Assembly (NCBI GenBank): GCA_036345935.2
Contig: JADWOT020000001.1
Coordinates: 10,650,192-10,714,191, forward strand
From: Taenia hydatigena
Taxonomy: Eukaryota; Platyhelminthes; Cestoda; Cyclophyllidea; Taeniidae
Direction: 5' to 3'
DNA: 64,000 nucleotides
The notes beneath the pieces were generated by a model. That model was not told the origin of the DNA. It saw only the letters and a list, made by a program, of their open reading frames with translations, and did no database searches. Below are positions 1 to 11,240 of this stretch, one piece after another. Within the stretch, counting starts at the first letter, position 1. Every line of letters begins with the position of its first letter. Made by a program: the position numbers and the translations under genes.

Positions 1-1074
1 AACCATTTTTTCGTTTTTTCTTTTTGCGTTTATGCTCAAATCACGTTAAGCGAACGCCAAAATACTCTTCAGCAAGCAACTTAGTAATATTCATTCTATG
101 AGTATTTCATTAGACATTGTATTTACTTTCCACAACTGTTTCCCGATTTTCGGATATTTTTGTGCAAAATTGAATTCTATTATTCGACTAAAATTGCATT
201 ATCTGCAAAGGCGGACGTAACCCTTAGATGCCGTTAATCATGTTGTAGGAGTTAGCAGGGATTACCACACGTGTGTTAGTTCTTTCAAGCGAGGCTGTTG
301 CTCTTCTCGCCCATGTAAGTGATAACATTGTTAAAAGTGGAAACTTTATGGTGCTACATCAAAGCACAGCAAATTGTGTGTCATTTTGAGTCATGGATTG
401 GATAATCTATTGCCAAGATTTGTGAACTGACTGGCATTGGGACGCGTGATCCGTTGCCAGCTATTTGCTTAGGAGGAACCCACTTATGCTCTGTCAAGGT
501 AAGAGTGAGTGGTTAAGTGCACCAGGCTTCAATTAGAATAAAATGCATCGCGAAATTTCGCAAGGAGCAATGGTTTTTCGTAGACTGCATTGAGGATCAC
601 TAACTTATTGGTTTATGGCGATAAAAATAATTCCCTCGTTGCATTGTAGCCGTTAGAATTTTTGAGTACTAATCGTCTAATAATGTCTTCTCACACCTCT
701 TTTTCACACAAAAAGGGTAAAAAGTGGGAGAGACATTAAAAAGCATGTTAAATAAGCTCAAATCTTGAGTGCGATTTTGTAAGTACTGGAGGCATTCATT
801 AGGTAATCACCAAATCTGGAGCCGAGCAGTGACACGAGCATGTAACAAGTGTATTTTGTTTCACCGCATTAAATTTGTCTCTATTATATATGTCGGGTTT
901 CATAACAGCAGGATAAACAAAAAAACATTTCCAAAGATTTCATTTCAAAAAAAAGCAAAACAAGTAAAGAGGCATCAATTTCACAATTTAAAACGATTCC
1001 CGACATGGCCCGATGGACGTTGGGCAAACTAGAGGTCCTAACAAATATAAAAGAAAGAGATTTCAAGTAAAAGT
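1..1074. other. Gene-free stretch
   Basis: I see no coding exon, RNA gene or clear repeat. A short frame at 769-1032 on the plus strand has no recognisable protein character. Confidence 0.5.
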
Positions 1075-1400
1075 AGCATCAGCAACAGCGGAGGCAGCAG
1101 TACCAGAGGCAGCCGCAGGAGGTGTAGGTGGAGGAGAATGTTGACGCTTCTCAATTGTAACAATCAACGTGGCAGCGAAAGCAGTGACAGAGAGATTGGA
1201 AGACACATAGAGAAGTGGAGCTAGAGTGAGGCATATAGAGTGGGTAAATAAGTAAGTTGGTGAGTGGGTGAATGCGTGTGTGGGAGAGGGAATGAGAGTG
1301 GGCAAAGGGAGGAGTTGAATGAAGTGTGTGGGTGGGGTGTGGAGGCATATAGATGATAGAAGGAGAAGAGAGAGGAGTGTGGTGTGAGAGAGCATGGCGC
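1075..1400. repeat. Purine-rich, strand-asymmetric low-complexity block
   Basis: The plus strand is strongly enriched in G and A, with recurring GTGGG, GAGAG and GTGTG words and almost no C-runs. The complementary strand therefore stays open for 186 codons (1063-1623), giving a Thr/Ser/Pro/His/Leu-rich translation typical of low-complexity DNA. I treat this as simple-sequence DNA, not a gene. Confidence 0.6.
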
Positions 1401-4400
1401 GTTGGCAACAGCACTGAGGAATGTCTGTCACATCTCGTCTCCAGTTGTGGATGATTTTTTTGGCGGAACGAATGGAGAGATCAATGCTCTCTCCCTTGTC
1501 GATGCCATGGCACTGCATTCTCTCTTCGTTCTTTTCATCCTCCGTAATGAATGTTATTGTCCTGCTATTCTTTATATACTTTTGTCTCTCCGATTCTATT
1601 GGTCTTTCATTGATCATTCTCATTTTAAATCTGTTTTATTGGTCGACCTCAATGCCTGCCCTACATCCCACCCCTTGTTTTGTTAAACATCGGATTCTAC
1701 ATTGCTATTCGTGCTTTTTTGCTTATTTTTTAAAATTTTTTTCCGATTTTTATTCTATGTTTGCAATTATTTGCATTAAATTTGTTATCAATCCTTTCTT
1801 TTCTACGCTTTTAATCCTCAGTTTTTAATGATTGGCTTCGTTCCTTTACACTAGATCGGCATTAACGTCACGCTCTCTGCATACCCTGACGTCATTGTTT
1901 GAGTCACTGGTGTCTACTTCTTCCCGATAGCCCTGTCTTCTTATTTTGCCTTGCCCCTGTTTTTTCCTAACTATGCCCTACAATCTTCCAGTCATTCCTC
2001 TAGTTAGGCAATATGTATGCGAAGGTGCTTTTACTAAGTAGGCACTCTGACACCACACTGATTTTCAATGACATGCATAGCTGCTTGTAGTAATGGATGG
2101 AACTCTATTACATGTTGTGATACAGAGGAATTGCAGGGCCCTCTTGCACGATCATGGTTTCTTATCAAATATGCAGGGAATTTTTAGGCTGGGTTTTCAC
2201 CTGCTTCTCTACTGGTTTATTTTGTGTCCAATATAAGCAAACGTACACTTATCAAAGCATCCATTGACCACCAAAGACATTATCTCTTGATTTGACTCAT
2301 CTTTTAATGTGTCACAACATCCCGTGGGACATGAAATGCCCATTTAACTGGTTTGGTTCCTTCTTCTACTTCACATTTAGCTAAAGTGCCATCTAGACCT
2401 GATGGAATGACTGGTGAAGAAAACCACGGCACTTGGGGGTTAATGCACGACATTTAACCACGGGTTTGGTAACAGGTGATTAATTGATATAGATCCATTT
2501 AAAGCAAACCCTCACACCATTCTTCTGAGTTTACCTCTCCAATGCCAAACGCGCCAACTTCTTTCCACACTTTGCTTTATATCATTCGTTGAGATTAACT
2601 TCAATCATGTGGTTTTAAACCACTGCATGAGATCCGATGCTCTGTCTACTCTCTACAATCAATTGCAACACATTTTAATGAAGAGCAATTATGGTCTCGT
2701 ATTTTCGATACGTAACCCACAGGAGAAAATGACAGAATCATGTGCCATATCTCGACTTCCTCATAAAGACGTACATCCGTGTAATGTGAAAAGATTTGAT
2801 CGGAGGGAGTTGAAAGAGCAGTCTGACTATTACTAAACCATCAGAGGTACTCCGCTCCCCCTAGCTGTCATTACCCCATCACGCTATGACCAGCTGTTAG
2901 GCGTTACGATGGCGTAGGACTGAGCATGCAAACAACAGTGACTAAGTGGTTTTAGACTTGACTTTGATAACTTAGGCATAAAGCATCACACTGCAATCCT
3001 CATCCACCCTTGTGATTAGCAAAATGTAGGGGTAGTCCGAGTCAACTGACTTCAGCTTCCATTAAAAATAGTCCACTGCACCTCAAGCGCACCTGCAGTC
3101 AAGTATCACGTTTTTGGAATCAGCCCTTATTGCCAGCTTCAAAAAGCTTCTTTGGGAACTTTGAGGCGTTGGTGTTAGAATTGTAGACGTTTAGTCTTGT
3201 GAGGCACTCACGGTTCTAATTTTCATCCAAACTAAGCTGTTTCTGTCTTCCTGATAGAACCCTCCTTGTAAACTACAAATTCACCTCCTTGGATGTGGGC
3301 CATCGAAGTGTGCTGTAAGATTTATCAAAATGAGATTGTCTTTATCACCATAGGATGGTGCACTTCTTGCCTTCACTGAAATGTAATTACTCCTTGTTTT
3401 CTTGCCACATAAACAGCCTTTTAAGACCGTTTTCGTAAATTTTTTGCAAGCCTGCTAGTAATTCCTCTCATTTATTCTTTAACAAGCTCATATATTGGAG
3501 GGCTTAAGCATTTAAAGTATAGGAAATTAAGTCATTCAAGGTTTAGCAGAAATCATCTTACACGGAAATTGATTCGGTGTGGAGTAGACCTGGTTGCAGT
3601 TAGGTGGCAACAAGCAAATGCATATTGAGAAATCTACTTTTTTTGCAGAACCTGCGCCTTTCTTTTGATGTTTACTCGACTATAATGGCACACTCGTATT
3701 ATCCCATTCACATCGGCGCTGCAATCAGCCCCTTATCCCTTCTCCACATGCTCAGCATCACAGCTTCCAATCTCGCGTGACTCATGAGGTCACCAGGAGT
3801 GGTACGAGCTCTTCACTAACCCATTCACCCCTTCGGATAGATCCATCAGCTCTCGAAGTATTAATTGCCAGACGGTTTGATATCACCCATTTCGTCAGTT
3901 CTATTTTTGCTTACTTTGTCCGCCGGGCGATTCACACCATGCCACACCGTGTCTCGTCTTTTTAGCAGTAGCACAAATGTATGCATTGAGATTAAGAGCG
4001 AAGCATGGCATGGCCAGAGGGGAGTCGAAACAGCAGCTGGACAACTATGAATGTAATAGGGGACGCTCCCTGCCTATGAATGTCATGCCTCCAGCACGTG
4101 GCACGTATTATCCTCGTCGCGGAATTACGTACAGCTGTTAAGCGTTACAATGACGTCGGGTCAGGCGTCGGAATAGCATAGATTAAAGCTTCGGAGTTCG
4201 TCAGTGGGATCAGTTATTCTTAGCAAACATTTAGCAGTTTCAAGAGTAATTGCATTTACCACCGTCAATGTAGCCGAGCATCATTGAGGTGTGCGAGAAA
4301 ATGAAGACACAAGTTGAGTAGGAAGATAAGGTGCATTTTGTGAAGCGGCAGTCGAATTCTTTGATACGTTGCTCTCGAGAGTTTGTGTTCTTGCAATTTT

Positions 4401-5777
4401 CACTGATCATTGGTTGCCTTGTTTAAAATTTTGATAACGAGTCCTATCAGAGCGCAATCCACCTCTTGTGGACATGCGACTTGACAAACTTCTCAACCGT
4501 GTACAATCCCATCACATTTATAAATGCAACCTCTTGTCAATCATATAAAGACAAGAAGTAGTCTAAGTAGAGGCACACGTTGAGGTGGGTGGTAGGCACA
4601 ATATTAGGGTCTTGAAGTTACTACTTCCCGCATCACTTCCGACCAAATGTGAATTAAGGCACCAACAGTATGGGAATTCCATGTCCATGTTCCATGCTTA
4701 TCACCGCTAGTCCAAACACACAAAGCCGCCGAGGTTGGGAAGAAAAGTGAAAAGTTTGCAAAAGGCGTATGCTGCAGCACAGCAAACATGTTTTTATGGT
4801 GCAAATCTTGTATCTTGTCACCACGCGCCTCCGTTTATTTCTTAGGTCTATACCAAAGGAGGACGGACGGGAGCTACAAATGCTTGGCAATGCAATGAGA
4901 GAGATTAGGCGGCACTCAGCATGCGCTGATCAAATGGAGCTAATTGAAATACAAGTCATGCTGCATTCTGGACTTGCAATCAAGTGGCTATTGCATCGCA
5001 GTAATAGCTCTACGGTATTTATTCGCATTAGTAGTTTAGTCAATCATTACACAGACAAGCGGCTTCGCCAACACCCTCTGCATAATGATGTCAGAACGGA
5101 TAAGTGTGTGACAGAGGTGTTTGTTTATTTCTTTCACACTCGATACAGAGTTGTTGAGTTATCTGTACGGCAAATGCTAACTCAACATCATCAATAGGCA
5201 TGACTTTACCTTCTCGATTCCCAGCTCTATGCGCCTATCATAATGTGATGGGTTTTCGTCATTGGAGGTGTGGTTTATCGCCACCGGCAAGGTGTCAGCA
5301 GTATCCTGAGAGACCGGATTGAGTCAAGTAACATTGTTTTAGGTATTTCGTTGTGGGACTCGGAACGATGCTCGACTTAATTTGAGGAGCATTGAAGGGG
5401 TTAGTGCCCACCACCAAGCACTAGTCCTTGTCAGGATGACTAATGGAGTGACTTCAGAGCACAGTCGTTTGCACTGCTTGGATGAAGTGGTCTGCCAACT
5501 GGGTGGGTTTGAAGGCGATGTATTGGGGAATCTGCTATTCGATTGGAAGGTCTACTGCTTAAATTGTGATGACAAAACGGAGTTTCATCAGATGGCAATA
5601 ACAGAGATTTTTGCTATTAAGCAGCCGTTAGGTGGGCCAGATACCACTACAATTCCTTTGTAATGTACTCTGCACATTCTTAACATGCACCCCTTTTATT
5701 CATTGGTTTTGTGTGCAAAGTAAATTTGTGCTGTTTTTAATGGCATATTGCTCTTTGGAAGTATACTGCGGAAAAGA
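1401..5777. other. Gene-free stretch
   Basis: No recognised gene. The longest frame is 142 codons at 4769-5197 on the plus strand, followed by 93 codons at 5382-5663. Neither resembles a family I know, and I could not place convincing splice sites that join them. They may be chance frames. Confidence 0.45.
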
Positions 5778-5806
5778 AGGGGGGAAAGGAGGTGGTGGAG
5801 GCGGGG
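5778..5806 (+). other. G-rich run with possible G-quadruplex
   Basis: The plus strand has a run of six G, then a series of GG doublets separated by single bases, ending in GGGG, all within about 29 nt. This arrangement of closely spaced G tracts can fold as a (mostly two-tetrad) G-quadruplex. No nearby gene gives it a context. Confidence 0.35.
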
Positions 5807-7585
5807 ATCAAGTCAACTTGTACACTTTTGAATAAAGTGGACCTGGCGCAAACCCTTGGTAGGTCACGACAAGAGTGTTGCTGATGCAGTGCTAGTCGAA
5901 AATGGCTCTTGCAGAAAGGCATGCACCATCTCAACTATTTTTTAACTTTTTACAGCGTTATTTGACATCATGAAGTGCATGTAAATCCATTTAACGTCTT
6001 ATAAAATTCTGGGTATAATGCGTGGCATGACGATGTGAGCATGGAGACTAGGACTCTGTCACCTCAGACAATGTTGTAACGCCATCAAGCCTCAAACCAA
6101 CCTCTAGGTGATGCTTAGTCACGTGGAGACGAATGCGTGTTTCGTGAGGTCACACGATGCAATCAATGGGCTGTATTAAACTTCGTGATTATTTGACTTC
6201 ACGTGACACCCAATGGCATGACACTTGTTTGGCTGATCTCGAGCACAGTTAAAGCAAAATTTCAGCATAGTTTTATGAATTTTTAGGCATAAATTATATA
6301 TGTGGTAAACCTTCGGTATTCAAGTCACAGCGACATTAATAGATGAAATTGGATTAGAATGTAGCTGTAGAATAGACTGTGGAAGGAGCTGAGTACAAGC
6401 CATAATCACTGCTTGCTGCTGTGGAAACATTTCATGATGTCGCAACAAATCCCCAATCGCTTGCACATTAAAGCACATCACGATCCGTTTCGAGTGCCCG
6501 ATCCTGTGTCCGATTAAGCAATGCGCGCCCTAAGAGCGTCGACATTGGAACCACTTGTATGACGGATCATCTTCGAGGGTGTAACTAATAGAAGATTAAG
6601 CGCCCACTAGAAGCAAATCTGAATCTAGCAGTGAATAACACAAATGTTCCGGTAGTTGCATTGGATTCCACTTCTGACGTGTATTTTCTAAATCGACTTT
6701 TGTTACATTTGCGACCACACACTCTTCCACAATTATTTTCAAGCCCGCACATGAAGGGTCTTATCAGTCGCCCTTTACTTGGACGTGACCCCGCATTCCC
6801 CGTTGTTTGTGCGATAGGCTCCAGAATCTGGCGAAGCACCTGATTCATTACCCTTGGAAAAGTCACCTTCGTACGCACGAAATATCGGTTCTACTTTCTA
6901 AATATTTATTTAACAACATTATAGTTTGCATCAAACTTGTGTTGTAGATGATTTTGCAAGACTTTGTATCTTAGGATTAATTGCCTGGATTTTCAATTTC
7001 TCGAACAAGTGCCTTCGATTAGCGGTTGCTCAGATCTTACGGCGTGGTAACGATACGTCCCTTACTACTCGAAATTACCGGTTATAATTTGTCCACGATA
7101 TACTGTCTACTCTTTGTCAAATGTCTTTAGAGGTTTGATTATACGGTCTACCAATATCTCTTTGCCTATTACTTGTACATTGAATGATATTCAATTGCAG
7201 GCGGTCTGAAAATGCACCAGGCAATTGGGAAGGATTTCCGCAGTTCGCAACGGCACTTGTTGAGGCCACATTTTGGCGCCCATAAGGTCCATACATCAGT
7301 ACTGACGCAGCATTTTTTTTTCCATTCACCCTGATTTGGTTGAAACAGAACGTTGTTTACTTCGGTTCTGAGGCTAAAGCAGGGTTGTGTCTTTTGCCAA
7401 GCTCTTTTGCAGAGCACTTGGAGCAGGTAAGATTGGCAGTAGTAAAACGAACAGCTTATTAGAAAATGGTCTAAACGGTTTGATTTTGGTGATGTTGAGT
7501 CATTCAAAAAAGAATCTAAATTTGGAAAGATTTGTGAATCAAAATCGCAACCATTTTTGCCACTGCCACCCAAGATCAATGTATA
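5807..7585. other. Gene-free stretch
   Basis: I see no recognisable gene or repeat. A 144-codon minus-strand frame at 7169-7603 has no family resemblance and runs into the repeat that starts at 7586. Confidence 0.4.
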
Positions 7586-8172
7586 ATGGAAGACGAGGTA
7601 CAAACGGGATCCAATCGAGTAGTAACTGGGAGTAATTAGTTAGCTAAAGCATCCAATGCAAGGGCGGACGGATACCTCACTGGCTCTAAACAAAGTAACC
7701 CATTGTCTGTACGTTTTGTGACGTTGTGTCTGTAGGAAGTGCTTCAATCGCTTGCGAATGTGCTGTGACGAAAATCCACTGGGATGTGAAAGTTTGTCTG
7801 CAGTTAGTTTTCAAGTCTCCAAACACAAGCTGCATGCTGTTGGTACCGAAGATAAAACTGCGTTTTAAAAGAACGTGAAAACATTATAACGATGCACATT
7901 TAAGCATTTGATTTACTAACTAAATAAAAACAAAACTTAGAAAAAATTGCAGAAAAAAATGAAGTCAAAAGAGGCCCAATGAATTTCAATCTGCTATACA
8001 TCAACAATGATTTTCCGTTTTCAACTCACTTTGTAACGAATCGTGCAATCGACGATACATTTGCAGATGCAAACTTAACAGCTGCATTCCTCGAAATAAA
8101 CTGCAACGCGCTCGCACTCATTCATCTTCTGATGAGGCCACCGATAGCACCATGTGCCTTTGGATGCACATT
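7586..8172 (+). repeat. Dispersed direct repeat, copy 1 of 2
   Basis: This segment aligns along its length, in the same orientation, with 9546-10158. It starts at a shared ATGGAAGACGAGGTACAAACG-like word and ends near CTTCTGATGAG and a degenerate GCACCA word. By eye, identity is about 75% with small indels. It has no open coding frame, terminal inverted repeats or poly(A) tail, so its class is unknown. It could be an old non-autonomous element or a local duplication. Confidence 0.7.
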
Positions 8173-9545
8173 AATTTAGAAGGAAGGTGGAAGGAGGGAA
8201 ATTTTTTTTTCTTCTATTGACCACACTAATTCCATTAACTCGGCTGTATCGATGATGTCAGCCTTCGAAAAGTGTCAGATTCTTGCCAGGCTACTGACAG
8301 GACAAATGAGTAGGCTGGCAATCACGACTACGCTAATCAAGGGCCTGTGGTATGCGGCACTAAACCGCATAAGAGGAGTGTACAGCAAAGAACAAAGTAG
8401 AATGCAGGATGGATGCAGTTACATTGGCTGCAACAGTGTTGGAAGTGGGTTTCTGCGTCAAGCCTATGTAGCTTGACCACAAAGTTGCATTTTGCTCCAA
8501 TCAATGTAGAATCATTTGGGGGATGAAGAACCAGAGACTAGTGCAAAGCGAGGACTCAAGCTTCCTTAACGGCATTGGAAGGCTATCACGCGATTGCGAC
8601 AAAACACATATGGAGGAAAGATAAGGTGAATACATTGTGCAAGAAGTGACTTCGACCAAATCAGAATTCTTTCCGTGTAAGATGGCTGGACATTGTAGTA
8701 CGGGACACAGCTCGATAAATCATGCAGAGACATATTGAGAAGCATCGCATATTCTTAGTTCTATAGCTGACAAATCGTGACTAACTAATTTCCTTAGTAC
8801 TATTACTGGCACCCAGCTGAACTCGTCAAGATACAATACAGGCTATCAGAAGACTCAGATTTCACACATCCTCCATCCGAGTGTGCAAAGTCGCTTGCAT
8901 TTGAACGTTCCTCGCCTAGGATATATTATGTGCAAGATCAAAGTCATTGATAAGAGTGTCTCTGAATCGGAGAGGAGGTTGTTCTCAGGTTTGAGATGAG
9001 TGCCCAATGCGCATGGTATGCAGACATCGCTGAGCACATATGATTTAGCAGAAATGAAATAGCAACTCATTCCTAGGCANTTGCATGGAGCTATCATTTT
9101 AAAAGAAGGCGGTACCCACCAACTGTTCAAAACTGCTTTTTCTTTTGTCTACAATAATAAAATTGGGAAATGCGCATGCACAGATGAACAGACCGACTTC
9201 TTGTTTATTAGCAGGATCAATGTTGAGTTCTTGTTACGTTTGGTTGAGTAAGGAATTTTTGCTAAGCACTAGTAACAAGGCCTGTTTTTTGCATGTACCC
9301 TTAAGTAGTAGTCTCTTCGAGTGCCACTGCAACCTGATTTATTAAGTCTCGCACATCAAAGTCAGAGGTGCATTGCTACCGAAGGCGATTGATAGGTTGA
9401 AATGTTGATATGCCGCTTTGACTGTTGCGTGGGTACATCTCATCGACAATATCATGAGCATTTGCTGCAAGTCACCTACCACATTTGTTCTCAGTGCTCA
9501 GCAAAGATGTTTCTGTGTACATTTGTGGGGATCAGCTGCGAGAGC
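8173..9545. other. Spacer between the two direct repeats
   Basis: No gene is recognised in this 1.4 kb spacer. It contains the single ambiguous base (N) that I noticed in the window, near 9080. Confidence 0.45.
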
Positions 9546-10158
9546 ATGGAAGACGAGGTACAAACGAGACCCAATCGAGTAGTAACTGAGCACAATTGAA
9601 TGGCTAAAGCAACCAATGCAACGGTGGACGGATGCCTCAGCAACTCTAAACAAACTAGCTAATTGTTTAGACATTCCGTGATGCTATGTCTACAGGAAGT
9701 GCTTTAATTGTTCAGCTAGTGCCACTTGTATTGTGCTGTGCCGAATGTCCACAGAGATGTGAAAATTGGTCTGCAGTAAGTCTTCGAATCTCCAAACACC
9801 TGCTGTAGGACGTCGATACCTGAGAAATAACTACAGCCCAAAGGAACATGAAAACATTATAAAGATACACTCTTAAGCAATTAACGTACTAACTAAAAAA
9901 AAAACTAAAAAAATGCAGAGGAAAACAAAGTACAAAGAAGCACATTGGATTTTAAACTGCCATACATCACCTATGTTTCTTTTATTTGCATAAATTAATT
10001 TGTATCAAAAAAGCAACTCACTTTGCAGCGCATTGTGCAGTTGACGATGCATTTGTAAATGCGAATTAAACATCAACCTTCCATGAACTACACTTCAACG
10101 CGCTTGCACTCATCCGCCTTCTGATGAGACCGTTGACAGCACCACGAATACAGCATCC
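9546..10158 (+). repeat. Dispersed direct repeat, copy 2 of 2
   Basis: This is the second copy of the repeat described at 7586-8172, starting at the same ATGGAAGACGAGG word. It is slightly longer because of an A-rich insertion and an extra stretch around 9960-10020. Confidence 0.7.
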
Positions 10159-11003
10159 ACTACCTCCACCGCCTTCGCACTACCTTACTTATTTCAGTAG
10201 CATATGCGCACGATGATATGCAGTCGAATATGGTGACATGATAGTGATAGAGATGTGAAGGGATTGGAACTGACCATACGAATTAGCACAAATGTGTGGA
10301 GAGGAGTAAAGAGCAGCAAGGAAGACTAAGGTGAGGTGCAGCCGATTTTAGTGCATCGAAAGAAACCAGCAATCCCGGGAGTTCCACTTCCGTCACAGCC
10401 TCAGTAGAGTGATTGAATCCACGAGGCACCTGTACATAGCTATCGCTGAGGTCTACTTCCCTCTACTTATCACCACTCAACTTTTAACTCTCATCTCAGC
10501 TACTCTCTAAAAGTCCATAAGAGTTTCGGCTTCTTTAACATTCATCTGGTTTAACGGCAAGCACATTTCATCTAAGAATATGGAAGAGTCACTTTTCATA
10601 GCCAAAAATGTGAGCTTTTGGATGTTCACACAACGCTTATAGGCAACAGGATTTCGCGTTTTGCTAAACACCACGTTTCTGTGGTTAGCGTATGAACTCA
10701 CACAAAGTACTCCAAAAGGATGTTAATGAGCTTAATCATTTGTACCTTTTAAACTCACATTTGACGTTAGCGCTTGGTGGATCATCTATTTTCCATTCCC
10801 TGTATGTGCGCCTCTTCGGTCATTCGCTCTGCAAAGTGGCATATGTCGCGATTCTGTTCATTGGGACTCATTCCACGACCTCTTCCTTTGCTCGTTTGCT
10901 GCTCTGCATACCACTCGCCGACATGTAGGTAACTAGTGATGGTTCTGAGGCGACCCGGCAGGATAAAAAAAAAATAAAATTAGTTTCCGAGTTCAGCTCT
11001 TAC
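10159..11003. other. Gene-free stretch
   Basis: No recognised gene. There are short open frames on both strands (10507-10701 minus, 10692-10928 plus) without family resemblance. Confidence 0.4.
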
Positions 11004-11147
11004 CGTCAGCTTAAATAGGGCCGCCCAGGTGCGGCTAAGGTCAAACAAGTGGCTGAATGCGTCCCTATGTGTTGATGCATCTACCAGAAGTACTACAATC
11101 GCCGCATTAGCGCCACTTGCAAATGTGCCTGTATCATAAAAGCCGTC
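11004..11147 (-). CDS. Candidate internal exon, unknown product
   Basis: On the minus strand this 144-nt segment is open as exactly 48 codons. It is preceded by an acceptor-like AATGCAG and followed by a strong donor-like GTAAGAG, both in phase 0. The translation is balanced and hydrophobic in the middle (GANAAIVVLLVDAS), then FSHLFDLSRTW, and looks more like real protein than most frames here. The open frame continues upstream to 11240, so the exon could be longer. I do not recognise the family and found no matching flanking exons. It may be an exon, a fragment of a decayed gene, or chance. Confidence 0.3.
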
Positions 11148-11240
11148 CTGCATTAGAGATTCAATACCTCCAACTACCTTCTCTATGAAATCGTCATGCA
11201 AACCCGATCGTGGCCACAAGTCCGATTTCCCACATTTCAA

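Noticed and set aside
1063..1623. 186-codon minus-strand frame
   Set aside because: It is open because the complementary strand is purine-rich simple sequence; the translation is low-complexity Thr/Pro/Ser/His with no domain.
2872..4190. Two similar ~25 bp words (AGCTGTTAGGCGTTACGATG near 2890 and a variant near 4130)
   Set aside because: Similarity does not extend far enough to define a repeat by eye.
8110..8160. CTGATGAG word suggesting a hammerhead ribozyme, as in some flatworm SINEs
   Set aside because: The required GAAA and flanking stems are missing in both copies (here and near 10120).
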